A stretch of DNA of 29,454 nucleotides from Geobacter sp. UBA5735 (lineage in GTDB: Bacteria; Desulfobacterota; Desulfuromonadia; Geobacterales; Geobacteraceae). This document shows positions 15,687-22,528 of the stretch, piece by piece (position 1 is the stretch's first letter; each line of letters opens with the position of its first letter). The stretch covers positions 1-29,454 of the forward strand of contig DIFZ01000018.1 of NCBI GenBank assembly GCA_002419385.1, read 5' to 3'. Made by a program: the position numbers and the translations under genes. The notes beneath the pieces were generated by a model. That model ran no database searches, was not told where the DNA came from, and saw only the letters and a program-made list of their open reading frames with translations.

Positions 15687-18050
15687 ATGAAAACTCCTTC
15701 TCATCCAGTATCGACTTTACTTGAGGCCATTCGTGCCTCACTTTTAAATGCCGCGCGGTACAACCCCGGCGATACGGTTTCACCTGCGGCAGTGTTATGG
15801 GCCGACGCCGATGGTCAGTGGCGGCCTGTGGTGGAACAACTTCGAGGGCTCATACCGCAACTGCTCACGCTTGGCGAGTACGAACCACGGGCACGAACTG
15901 GACCCGCGATCTGGTTACGCTGTGTAATTGAGCCGACGGTTCGGAAAGAGAAATTCCCTGAATGTCAGTGGCCGGATGATGCCGTACCGGTGATCTACAT
16001 GCCGGCTGTGAGCCGCCAGACGCTTCGGGCCATCGAGGAGTGCCCTGATGGTCTCAAGCCCCTGGTGGAGCTTCAGTATCGTGGGACTGTTTGGACGCAG
16101 AAAAATGGCAAGGATTGGACCGTTCTGGCTTTTCTGATTAGCGACGACGGCGGGTTGGGTTTGGACGTGGCAGAGGACAGGCACACGCTCCAGGCGATTC
16201 GGGGCGCTTTATCGAAACTGGCCATCACACCGGTAAAGCAGTTGGAAGGCAAACGGCTGGAGGCTGAGGATTTCGACCGCCTGATGATTGGCGACACAAC
16301 GCGCGATCTGCTGCGTTGGCTTAGCAACCCGAAAGAAGTACGCGAGGAGCTGGATCAAGGAACCTGGTCGGCATTTCGTAATCGCTGCCGGCAGGACTAT
16401 GGTTTCAATCCGGAAACTGATGGCGAAATCATAGGCGGCGAGAGACTCGGGATACGCGAAGGCGTCTGGTATGGCGTTTGGGAGCGGTTCGAGGAGTCAC
16501 CTGCATTGTATCCAGGGGTTCCCGATCTGTTGCGTCGATCCAAGCCAGGGGGAAAGTTGATCTTTGACAAAGAACCGTGGCCTGATGAGAACGAAGCCAT
16601 GGAACATGCACTGCGGGCAGCGCTGGTTGAAATGGGCACGATGAAGCCCGACGAAGCGCGACAGCACCTGGAGTGTTTGGAAGAGAACCACGGAATGCGC
16701 CGTAACTGGGTTTGGGCGCGATTGGGCGTGAGTCCTCTGGCCAATGTCCTGGAGCATTTGGCTGTCATGGCCAAACGAACTAGGATGCCGCTGGGAGGGG
16801 AATCGGTTGACGCAATGGCCAAGGTTTATGCTGAGGGTGGATACTTGGCCGACGATGCAGTGCTTCGGGCCTTGGCCTGCGTGAAGACCGCAGAAGATGT
16901 CACTGCCGTTCAAACGGCCGTCCGGTGCATCTACCTGCCGTGGCTGGAGGATACGACCACGCATTTTCAGGAGTGTGAGGCTGTCAAGTCTCTACCGTCT
17001 GCTGAACAGCGGGATGGAGTCAAGGTCAGCGCGGGTGAGTGCATCTTGTTTGCCGACGGATTGCGGTTTGATATCGGCCAACGGCTCGCGGCGATGGCCG
17101 GCGAAAGGAACATGGAGGTGTCCGCTAGTTGGCGCTGGTCATCCCTTCCCACCGTAACGGCGACAGCCAAACCGGCAACCCCGCCGATTGCCGGCAAGTT
17201 ACGTGGCGGCCACATGAAGGAAGATTTCTCGCCCGAGTTGAAAGAAACTGGCGCGCAATTGACCACGGATCGTTTTCGGGAGCTGCTTTCTGACGCTGGC
17301 TTTCAGATGCTGAAACATGCAGAGACGGTGGGACCATTGGCTCAGGATGCACGGGGCTGGACCGAGTACGGGGAGTTCGACAAACTCGGTCACAAACTTC
17401 AAGGAAAGATGACGGCTCTGATCGAAGACCAGTTGGATCTTCTGTTGGATCGGGTGCAAGGGCTGCTAGAAGCAGGTTGGAAGCGGGTGTGCGTCGTAAC
17501 CGATCATGGCTGGCTGCTTGTGCCCGGAGGGTTGCCCAAGGTTCAACTGCCGAAATACCTGGCCGAGAGCAGGTGGTCACGGTGCGCAGCCATAAAGGAT
17601 ACATCGCATGTAGATGTTCCGGTCTCCGTCTGGTCATGGAACCCGCAGGAACGATTCGCCCATGCGCCGGGGGCACACTGCTTTGTGGCCGGACAAGAGT
17701 ATGCCCACGGCGGTGTGAGCCTACAGGAGTGCCTGGTTCCGATTCTTACATTCAACGCGTCACTTGCCGCAGCCGGGCCAATTGTCAAGGCATCTGAAAT
17801 TCGGTGGAGTCATCAATGGTGCCGGGTGACGGTGACACCGGTAGTCGACGGCCTATTGGCTGATCTGCGGACGAAGCCCAACGTTGCCGGCTCAAGCATT
17901 ACTGAACCTAAACCTCTTGACGCAGAAGGCAAAGCTTCGCTGCTGGTTGCCGACGACTCGCTCGAAGGAACAGCGGTCAGCCTGGTCATCGTTGATGCAA
18001 CGGGACGTGTCATTTGCAAACAAGCCACTACGGTCGGAGGGGATAAATAG
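15687..18050 (+). CDS. pglZ: BREX type 1 phosphatase-fold protein PglZ (type B-like)
   Basis: A 787-residue protein with an alkaline-phosphatase-superfamily core. Metal-binding motifs can be read directly: ADGLRFD with D457 and D462, and TDHGWL with D606 and H607. The N-terminal region (VLWADADGQWRPVVEQL) and overall length fit the type B form of PglZ found in many type 1 BREX systems. PglZ is essential for BREX function and is thought to act with PglX and BrxB/BrxC; nuclease or phosphodiesterase activity has been reported for some homologues. The ATG lies 7 bases after the DUF932 stop, and AAGAGA provides a modest ribosome-binding site. The frame is intact. Confidence 0.93.
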   Translation: MKTPSHPVSTLLEAIRASLLNAARYNPGDTVSPAAVLWADADGQWRPVVEQLRGLIPQLLTLGEYEPRARTGPAIWLRCVIEPTVRKEKFPECQWPDDAVPVIYMPAVSRQTLRAIEECPDGLKPLVELQYRGTVWTQKNGKDWTVLAFLISDDGGLGLDVAEDRHTLQAIRGALSKLAITPVKQLEGKRLEAEDFDRLMIGDTTRDLLRWLSNPKEVREELDQGTWSAFRNRCRQDYGFNPETDGEIIGGERLGIREGVWYGVWERFEESPALYPGVPDLLRRSKPGGKLIFDKEPWPDENEAMEHALRAALVEMGTMKPDEARQHLECLEENHGMRRNWVWARLGVSPLANVLEHLAVMAKRTRMPLGGESVDAMAKVYAEGGYLADDAVLRALACVKTAEDVTAVQTAVRCIYLPWLEDTTTHFQECEAVKSLPSAEQRDGVKVSAGECILFADGLRFDIGQRLAAMAGERNMEVSASWRWSSLPTVTATAKPATPPIAGKLRGGHMKEDFSPELKETGAQLTTDRFRELLSDAGFQMLKHAETVGPLAQDARGWTEYGEFDKLGHKLQGKMTALIEDQLDLLLDRVQGLLEAGWKRVCVVTDHGWLLVPGGLPKVQLPKYLAESRWSRCAAIKDTSHVDVPVSVWSWNPQERFAHAPGAHCFVAGQEYAHGGVSLQECLVPILTFNASLAAAGPIVKASEIRWSHQWCRVTVTPVVDGLLADLRTKPNVAGSSITEPKPLDAEGKASLLVADDSLEGTAVSLVIVDATGRVICKQATTVGGDK

Positions 18051-18051
18051 T

Positions 18052-20103
18052 ATGAAAGAACTCGATCATCTTGATCAACTGGCAGCGTCGGCCTTCGATG
18101 GTTACCTCGTCCGAAAAGACCTCGTACGACGTTACAGCCGGCAGTATCCCGTGCCAACCTATGTCGTTGAATTCCTGCTCGGACGTTACTGCGCTACTGT
18201 CAACCAGGAGGAGATCGACGAAGGACTGAAGATCGTTGAACGTCAGTTACAGGACCGCACGGTTCGCACGAGTGAACAGGAGCTATTCAAGGCGCGGGCG
18301 CGTGAGAAGGGGTCCGTGAAGTTGATCGACCTTGTTAAGGCGCGGCTTGACGCCAAGACCGATTCATTCCTCGTGGAATTGCCGAGCCTGGGGATCAAGG
18401 ACGTGCGGATCGGTGATACGATCGTGCACGAGCATGAGCGAATGCTGACCGACGGCTTCTACGCCGAGGTGACATTGTCCTATGATGCCGCCATCGCCGA
18501 GGAAAAACACGGCAGACCGTTTGCTATTGATAGCCTGCGGGCAATCCAGCTTTCCAAATCGGACGTGCTGTCAACACTCAAAAAAGGCCGTGGGCATTTT
18601 ACCACGGATGAATGGAAAGATTTCATTCTGCGTTCTGTGGGTTTGGAGCCGGCGGCAATGTCAGACCGGGCGAAGATGGTGGCGCTGTTACGCATGGTTC
18701 CGTTTGTTGAGCGTAACTACAACATGGTTGAGCTTGGACCACGTGGTACGGGAAAGAGTCACCTGTACCAGCAGATTTCACCATATTCTCATTTGATATC
18801 GGGAGGTAAGGCGACCGTTGCGAAGATGTTCGTGAACATGTCAAGCGGGCAGCGGGGGCTGGTCTGCCTCTACGACGTGGTGTGCTTCGATGAAGTGTCG
18901 GGCATCTCGTTCGATCAAAAAGACGGTGTGAACATTCTTAAAGGCTATATGGCCGCCGGGGAATTCTCGCGTGGTAAGGATAATGTTCGCGCTTCAGGCG
19001 GCATCGTGATGGTAGGTAACTTTGATGTGGATGTAGAGCAGCAGCAGCGGATCGGTCACTTGCTCAGCCCGCTGCCGCCGGAGATGCGCAATGACACCGC
19101 CTTTATGGATCGCATTCACGCCTATGCGCCTGGATGGGATTTTCCGAAGCTCAAAGCCAGTGAACACTTGACGAACCATTTCGGTCTGGTGACAGACTAC
19201 CTTTCCGAATGCTGGACGAAGCTGCGCGAAGGCACGCGAATATCGATACTGCAAGGCCGTGCGCATTGGGGAGGCGCGTTGAGTGGACGAGATATTGAGG
19301 CGGTCAACAAGACTATCAGCGGTCTGCTCAAACTATTGTTTCCAGATCCGGAAGCAACGATCACGGATGAAGATCTTGAGGGCATTGTCCGGATTGCCCT
19401 GGAGGCTCGACGTCGGGTCAAGGAACAGCAGAAGCGTTGCTTGAAAACGGAATTCCGCAATACCCACTTCAGTTACTTTATGGGAGTGGACGGTGTAGAG
19501 CAATTCGTTTCGACACCTGAGCTTCATAGCGATGAAGCGATCGAAGCAGATCCATTGCCTCCCGGACAGGCATGGGCGATCAGCCCGGGCGGTCAGAATG
19601 CGGCGCCGTCTCTATACCGCATCGAGGCGACGTGCGGTCCGGGCAACGGCGTGAAAATACTCAACGCGCCTGTTCCGCCTGCGTTTCGAGAAAGCGTCCG
19701 TTTTGGCGAACAGAATTTATACGCACAGGCAAAGTCTCTTGTCGGGGACCGTGACCCCCGCAACCATGAGTTTTCGGTGCAGTTGAGAGCGATGGATACA
19801 GACCGTTCCGGACAGGGCTTGGGGCTACCGGTTTTGATAGCGCTGTGCGGAAGCCTGATGGAGAAGAGCACGAAGGGTGGACTTATCATTGTTGGTTCGC
19901 TCAACTTGGGGGGGTCAGTCGAGATGATCCCCAACCCGGTTGCTGTCGCCGAACTGGGAGTCGAAAAAGGCGCGGTCCAACTTCTCATGCCAGTTTCAGC
20001 GCGAAAGCAACTTTTGGAGTTGCCAGATGAGATGGCAACGAAAGTTAATATCGTCTTTTACGCTGACCCGGCGGACGCCTTTATGAAAGCGATTCTTGAA
20101 TGA
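18052..20103 (+). CDS. brxL: BREX type 1 AAA+ Lon-like protein BrxL
   Basis: A 683-residue protein of normal BrxL length and the last gene of the operon. An N-terminal domain of about 200 residues precedes the AAA+ core, with Walker A GPRGTGKS at 229-236 and Walker B VVCFDEV with D280 and E281. The C-terminal domain from about 540 resembles the Lon protease fold (SGQGLGLPVLIALCGSL, then KGGLIIVGSLNLGGSVE). K639 sits where the Lon lysine would be. By my eye alignment the position of the Lon catalytic serine is a Gly in GQGLG, with S586 nearby, so proteolysis is doubtful. BrxL is known as a DNA-binding AAA+ machine needed for defence. ATG 18052 is fixed by GGAGGGG at 18036-18042 with 9-base spacing, one base after the pglZ stop. 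Confidence 0.95.
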   Translation: MKELDHLDQLAASAFDGYLVRKDLVRRYSRQYPVPTYVVEFLLGRYCATVNQEEIDEGLKIVERQLQDRTVRTSEQELFKARAREKGSVKLIDLVKARLDAKTDSFLVELPSLGIKDVRIGDTIVHEHERMLTDGFYAEVTLSYDAAIAEEKHGRPFAIDSLRAIQLSKSDVLSTLKKGRGHFTTDEWKDFILRSVGLEPAAMSDRAKMVALLRMVPFVERNYNMVELGPRGTGKSHLYQQISPYSHLISGGKATVAKMFVNMSSGQRGLVCLYDVVCFDEVSGISFDQKDGVNILKGYMAAGEFSRGKDNVRASGGIVMVGNFDVDVEQQQRIGHLLSPLPPEMRNDTAFMDRIHAYAPGWDFPKLKASEHLTNHFGLVTDYLSECWTKLREGTRISILQGRAHWGGALSGRDIEAVNKTISGLLKLLFPDPEATITDEDLEGIVRIALEARRRVKEQQKRCLKTEFRNTHFSYFMGVDGVEQFVSTPELHSDEAIEADPLPPGQAWAISPGGQNAAPSLYRIEATCGPGNGVKILNAPVPPAFRESVRFGEQNLYAQAKSLVGDRDPRNHEFSVQLRAMDTDRSGQGLGLPVLIALCGSLMEKSTKGGLIIVGSLNLGGSVEMIPNPVAVAELGVEKGAVQLLMPVSARKQLLELPDEMATKVNIVFYADPADAFMKAILE

Positions 20104-20180
20104 GAATATACGAACTCGTTTGTTACGAATAGCAAACCTACCTGGTTTCAAACAGTGAAAAGTGCAAAAGAAGGGAGCAT

Positions 20181-20273
20181 ATGGCCCGACATTACTCAAC
20201 CAAAGACTTTTTCCGACAGATGCCGAATGCCCTGCTTGCCCGCTACTTTCAGGGGCCCCAATCATGTTGGTGA
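20181..20273 (+). CDS. Mini-ORF, 30 residues, first member of a related pair
   Basis: It begins MARHYSTKDFFRQMPNALL and ends after 30 codons. AAGGGAG lies 5-11 bases before the ATG, a good ribosome-binding site. The N-terminal 24 residues look like the start of a larger uncharacterised protein seen on proteobacterial mobile elements (from memory, not checked), so this may be a truncated copy. The TGA at 20271-20273 overlaps an ATG at 20273 that opens a hydrophobic 29-codon frame. Confidence 0.4.
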   Translation: MARHYSTKDFFRQMPNALLARYFQGPQSCW

Positions 20274-20362
20274 TGGGTACGGCCCACATGGCGATCTTGA
20301 CAGCAGTCATTGTTTTCCCTCTGGTGAAACCTTTACTACAAGAGTACGATAATGTACTGTAG
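20273..20362 (+). CDS. Possible 29-residue membrane peptide coupled to the first mini-ORF
   Basis: The frame starts at the ATG overlapping the upstream TGA and encodes MGTAHMAILTAVIVFPLVK followed by a polar tail ending in EYDNVL. About 16 residues in the middle could form one transmembrane helix. An earlier in-frame ATG at 20264 would add three residues. Small single-helix peptides of this type can be toxins or membrane modulators, but random hydrophobic frames also occur, so expression is uncertain. Confidence 0.25.
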   Translation: MGTAHMAILTAVIVFPLVKPLLQEYDNVL

Positions 20363-20414
20363 TGTCCTGTATAATACAAATAAATTGAAAACTTCACATA
20401 CGAATGAGGAAACG

Positions 20415-20495
20415 ATGGCCCCTTATTACTCCACAAAGGACCACATCCGCCAGACTCCAATGGCCTTGCTGGTGCGGACTGACCGTACGCCATGA
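20415..20495 (+). CDS. Mini-ORF, 26 residues, second member of the pair
   Basis: It begins MAPYYSTKDHIRQTPMALL and is clearly related to the mini-ORF at 20181: YYSTKD-x-x-RQ-x-P-x-ALL is shared. GAGGAA lies 5-10 bases before the ATG. The similarity stops after about 22 residues, nearly where it stops in the first copy. The TGA at 20493-20495 overlaps the ATG at 20492 of a 67-codon frame. A TATAAT box 40 bases upstream could drive it. Confidence 0.4.
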   Translation: MAPYYSTKDHIRQTPMALLVRTDRTP

Positions 20496-20695
20496 TTACT
20501 GATTATGAATCATTTCTAAGTTTTACAGGGGACGGTTGCGTCTGGTGGTTGCTGCAGGATGCTATTCGCCTGGTGGCAGGCTTTCTTCCTGTGCGTGATG
20601 ATAACCAGATGCTGCTGCCCGAGCTGCGGGCGCCCCACAACCGTGCCCGGGTGAATGAACGGACCTTACTTGGCGCTTTCTGGGATGCCAGGTAG
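20492..20695 (+). CDS. Unrecognised 67-residue ORF coupled to the second mini-ORF
   Basis: The frame opens at an ATGA overlap with the upstream mini-ORF and encodes MITDYESFLSFTGDGCVWWL, then a mixed hydrophobic and charged tail ending in GAFWDAR. I recognise no family. There is no separate ribosome-binding site, so expression would depend on coupling. It could be the residue of a broken gene. Confidence 0.3.
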   Translation: MITDYESFLSFTGDGCVWWLLQDAIRLVAGFLPVRDDNQMLLPELRAPHNRARVNERTLLGAFWDAR

Positions 20696-20835
20696 GCGAT
20701 AGAGCGACCGATGACGTTTGAGCGTGATGGTTTCGCTATGTCGATGCCGAAGGTTTTTTATCATGGCTTGCGCAATATATCGCACAGACGCAAGCGAAGA
20801 TCGTATTCCCAAATGAACTCGAAAGCGAGGTTAGA

Positions 20836-22179
20836 ATGGCAAAGGTTAAAGCGGCAGCATTTCGGCAGATAAGTGGCAGTCAGGAGTTTAAGAGCCTGAC
20901 CCTCGCTCTTGATGCCTGGTTTGACAAAAAAATGGACGACCTACCGGTAGATTTGCGCCAACGTGTTGAACGTGAATTTTTCCCGCAACCCTGGGACGTG
21001 CTTTCTGCAGATCAGCGGCGTAGCGTAACACTTCAGTTAGATTATCAGAACGACCCTGCCACAGAACAGGACCGACAATACTGGCGGAATTTCTATGGAC
21101 GTCTGGGCGAGCTAAAGACACAGATTGATGAATGGCAGTCCGTAGAAACGCCGACGGCCAGGGATATTGCATTGAAAGAATCTCGACTCAAGGAATTGCA
21201 GCAAGAATTAGGCCGAATGGAATTGCAACAACGGCAGGCGGGGGATGATTACTACCCTGGGCGCAAGCGTCTTGATGCGGACAAGGGGGCAATACCGACA
21301 ACCGATTTTATTGCCTACCCGAAAGCCATGAAAATTCTGTGTGAAAAATGGCAGGCGACGCCGGAAGAACTGGCGATATGGATTTCCCTGGGGCCTGAGA
21401 CTGGCGGCCTCGCTGCCTACCGGAACGCCAATGAGTTGACTCCACCCCCGAGATTTTATTTTGACGATTGCTTGTGCGAGGACTACCTGTCGTCACTCAT
21501 GTCTTGCTGGTTTCGGAGGGATGATGTTGACCGATTTGAACCTGCTGACCGCTACATCACCGGGGCGGAATTGATCGAGCGCTGGGGCAAGCACCCCAGC
21601 CTTAGCCCCGAAGCCTTCATTCTTGCGAAGATTGCCGAATCACGCCTGGTGGGTTTTCACCCGACTTTTGGCGGCACGCAGGGAACTTTCGACGAACATG
21701 TGGACTTTCCACCGCTGACGGCCGGACTATTCGCGATGAGAGAGATCGAACAAATCGAAGCTGAAGACCTCGATATTGCTCCGGTTTTACCAGCCCCCGA
21801 CATGAAGCCTAATCAAAAAGATCAGTGCGAGAAAGGAGGGCGGCCGAAAAGCCCGCTGACAGAAGCGATTGAAAAGGCATATCTCCATTTTCTCGACAAA
21901 GGCGATGTGGCCATTCTGCAACCTGGCGAAATCCGGTCTTTTCTAAAAAATTTCAAGTTTCTGGTAAATGATGATGCCCAGTCGCATGGGTTTGGGAATA
22001 TTCGTACCTATATTGCCGAGCGCATAAAAGAGGTGAAACTTCCTCATTGGGGAGATTGTTTTGTTATAACCCATGATCGGACAGAGGGCCGAAAAACCTA
22101 CCTTGGCGATAAATACAGCCAAAAAGCTATTGCCAAATTGCTTGCCAAGCTTAGAAAGAAATACCCACTACCTTCCTAA
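20836..22179 (+). CDS. Uncharacterised 447-residue mobile-element protein
   Basis: I recognise no domain with a known function. The N-terminal half is helical and rich in Glu, Arg and Gln. A likely coiled coil spans about residues 95-140 (SRLKELQQELGRMELQQRQ), and the middle carries Trp- and Pro-rich segments (DDCLCEDYLSSLMSCWFRRDD). The GGRPKSPLTEAIEKAYLHF segment near 336 begins a separate C-terminal domain of about 110 residues ending in Lys-rich text. AGCGAGG lies 6-12 bases before the ATG. Its position just before an AlpA-like regulator and a primase-helicase suggests a role in element maintenance or replication control. It has its own spacer of 123 bases before alpA. Existence is well supported by length and ribosome-binding site; function is unknown. 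Confidence 0.75.
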   Translation: MAKVKAAAFRQISGSQEFKSLTLALDAWFDKKMDDLPVDLRQRVEREFFPQPWDVLSADQRRSVTLQLDYQNDPATEQDRQYWRNFYGRLGELKTQIDEWQSVETPTARDIALKESRLKELQQELGRMELQQRQAGDDYYPGRKRLDADKGAIPTTDFIAYPKAMKILCEKWQATPEELAIWISLGPETGGLAAYRNANELTPPPRFYFDDCLCEDYLSSLMSCWFRRDDVDRFEPADRYITGAELIERWGKHPSLSPEAFILAKIAESRLVGFHPTFGGTQGTFDEHVDFPPLTAGLFAMREIEQIEAEDLDIAPVLPAPDMKPNQKDQCEKGGRPKSPLTEAIEKAYLHFLDKGDVAILQPGEIRSFLKNFKFLVNDDAQSHGFGNIRTYIAERIKEVKLPHWGDCFVITHDRTEGRKTYLGDKYSQKAIAKLLAKLRKKYPLPS

Positions 22180-22186
22180 AAAACAC

Positions 22187-22232
22187 ATTCCAAAACCGGG
22201 GTTTCGGAATCCCCAAACCTGGGTTTCGGAAT
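22187..22232 (+). repeat. Two iteron-like dyad repeats, 22-base period
   Basis: AAACCGGGGTTTCGGAAT at 22193-22210 and AAACCTGGGTTTCGGAAT at 22215-22232 differ at one base and are exactly 22 bases apart, two helical turns. Each is itself nearly palindromic. The first extends to an ATTCC...GGAAT dyad of 24 bases at 22187-22210 with 20 symmetric positions. Located about 70 bases before an AlpA-like gene and upstream of a primase-helicase, they could be operators for the regulator or binding sites at a replication origin. Confidence 0.65.
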
Positions 22233-22302
22233 ATTGGACATGGTCAAATCACCTCAAAGCTCACGGATTTCCCGTGGGCGTAAATACACGAGGTGATTCG
22301 AC

Positions 22303-22524
22303 ATGAAACACAATTCCCTTCCTGCAACCGGCTACCTCCGGTTGTCCCAGATCGTCGGCGATAAGAAGGCCGGTATCGCAGCAATCTTCCCTGTTTCAAA
22401 AAGTACATGGTGGGCAGGTGTCAAGTCTGGCCGCTATCCTCAGCCGGTAAAGATCTCCGAGCGCTGTACCGCTTGGCGCGTTGAGGATGTCCTTGCTCTG
22501 ATCGAACAAGCGGCGAGGAGGTAG
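22303..22524 (+). CDS. AlpA-family DNA-binding regulator
   Basis: A 73-residue protein with the AlpA/MerR-like winged-helix pattern: GYLRLSQIVGDKKAGIAAIFPVSKSTWWAGVKSGRYP in two helices and a wing, then KISERCTAWRVEDVLALIEQ. AlpA proteins activate excisionase or integrase genes, or control replication genes, in P4-like and CP4-57-like islands. GAGGTG lies 7-12 bases before the ATG. It ends 4 bases before the primase-helicase gene and is co-directional, so the two are probably one operon. The dyad repeats upstream are plausible targets for its product. Confidence 0.88.
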   Translation: MKHNSLPATGYLRLSQIVGDKKAGIAAIFPVSKSTWWAGVKSGRYPQPVKISERCTAWRVEDVLALIEQAARR

Positions 22525-22528
22525 GATT

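Larger units (their letters stand above)
20104..20835 (+). other. 732-base stretch of mini-ORFs and probable gene remnants
   Basis: No normal-sized gene is visible between brxL and the next clear gene. The stretch contains two related short ORFs (20181 and 20415), each overlapping a second short ORF, plus a good -10 box TATAAT at 20370-20375 without a clear -35. The frame of the following gene is open for about 40 codons upstream of its ATG (text like DAEGFLSWLAQY), with no start codon, which suggests a decayed upstream gene. I found no convincing terminator for the BREX operon. Confidence 0.6.

Noticed and set aside
20264..20362. A known type I toxin
   Set aside because: The hydrophobic peptide resembles the general style of such toxins, but no antisense RNA promoter or family sequence is visible, so I list it only as a possible membrane peptide.
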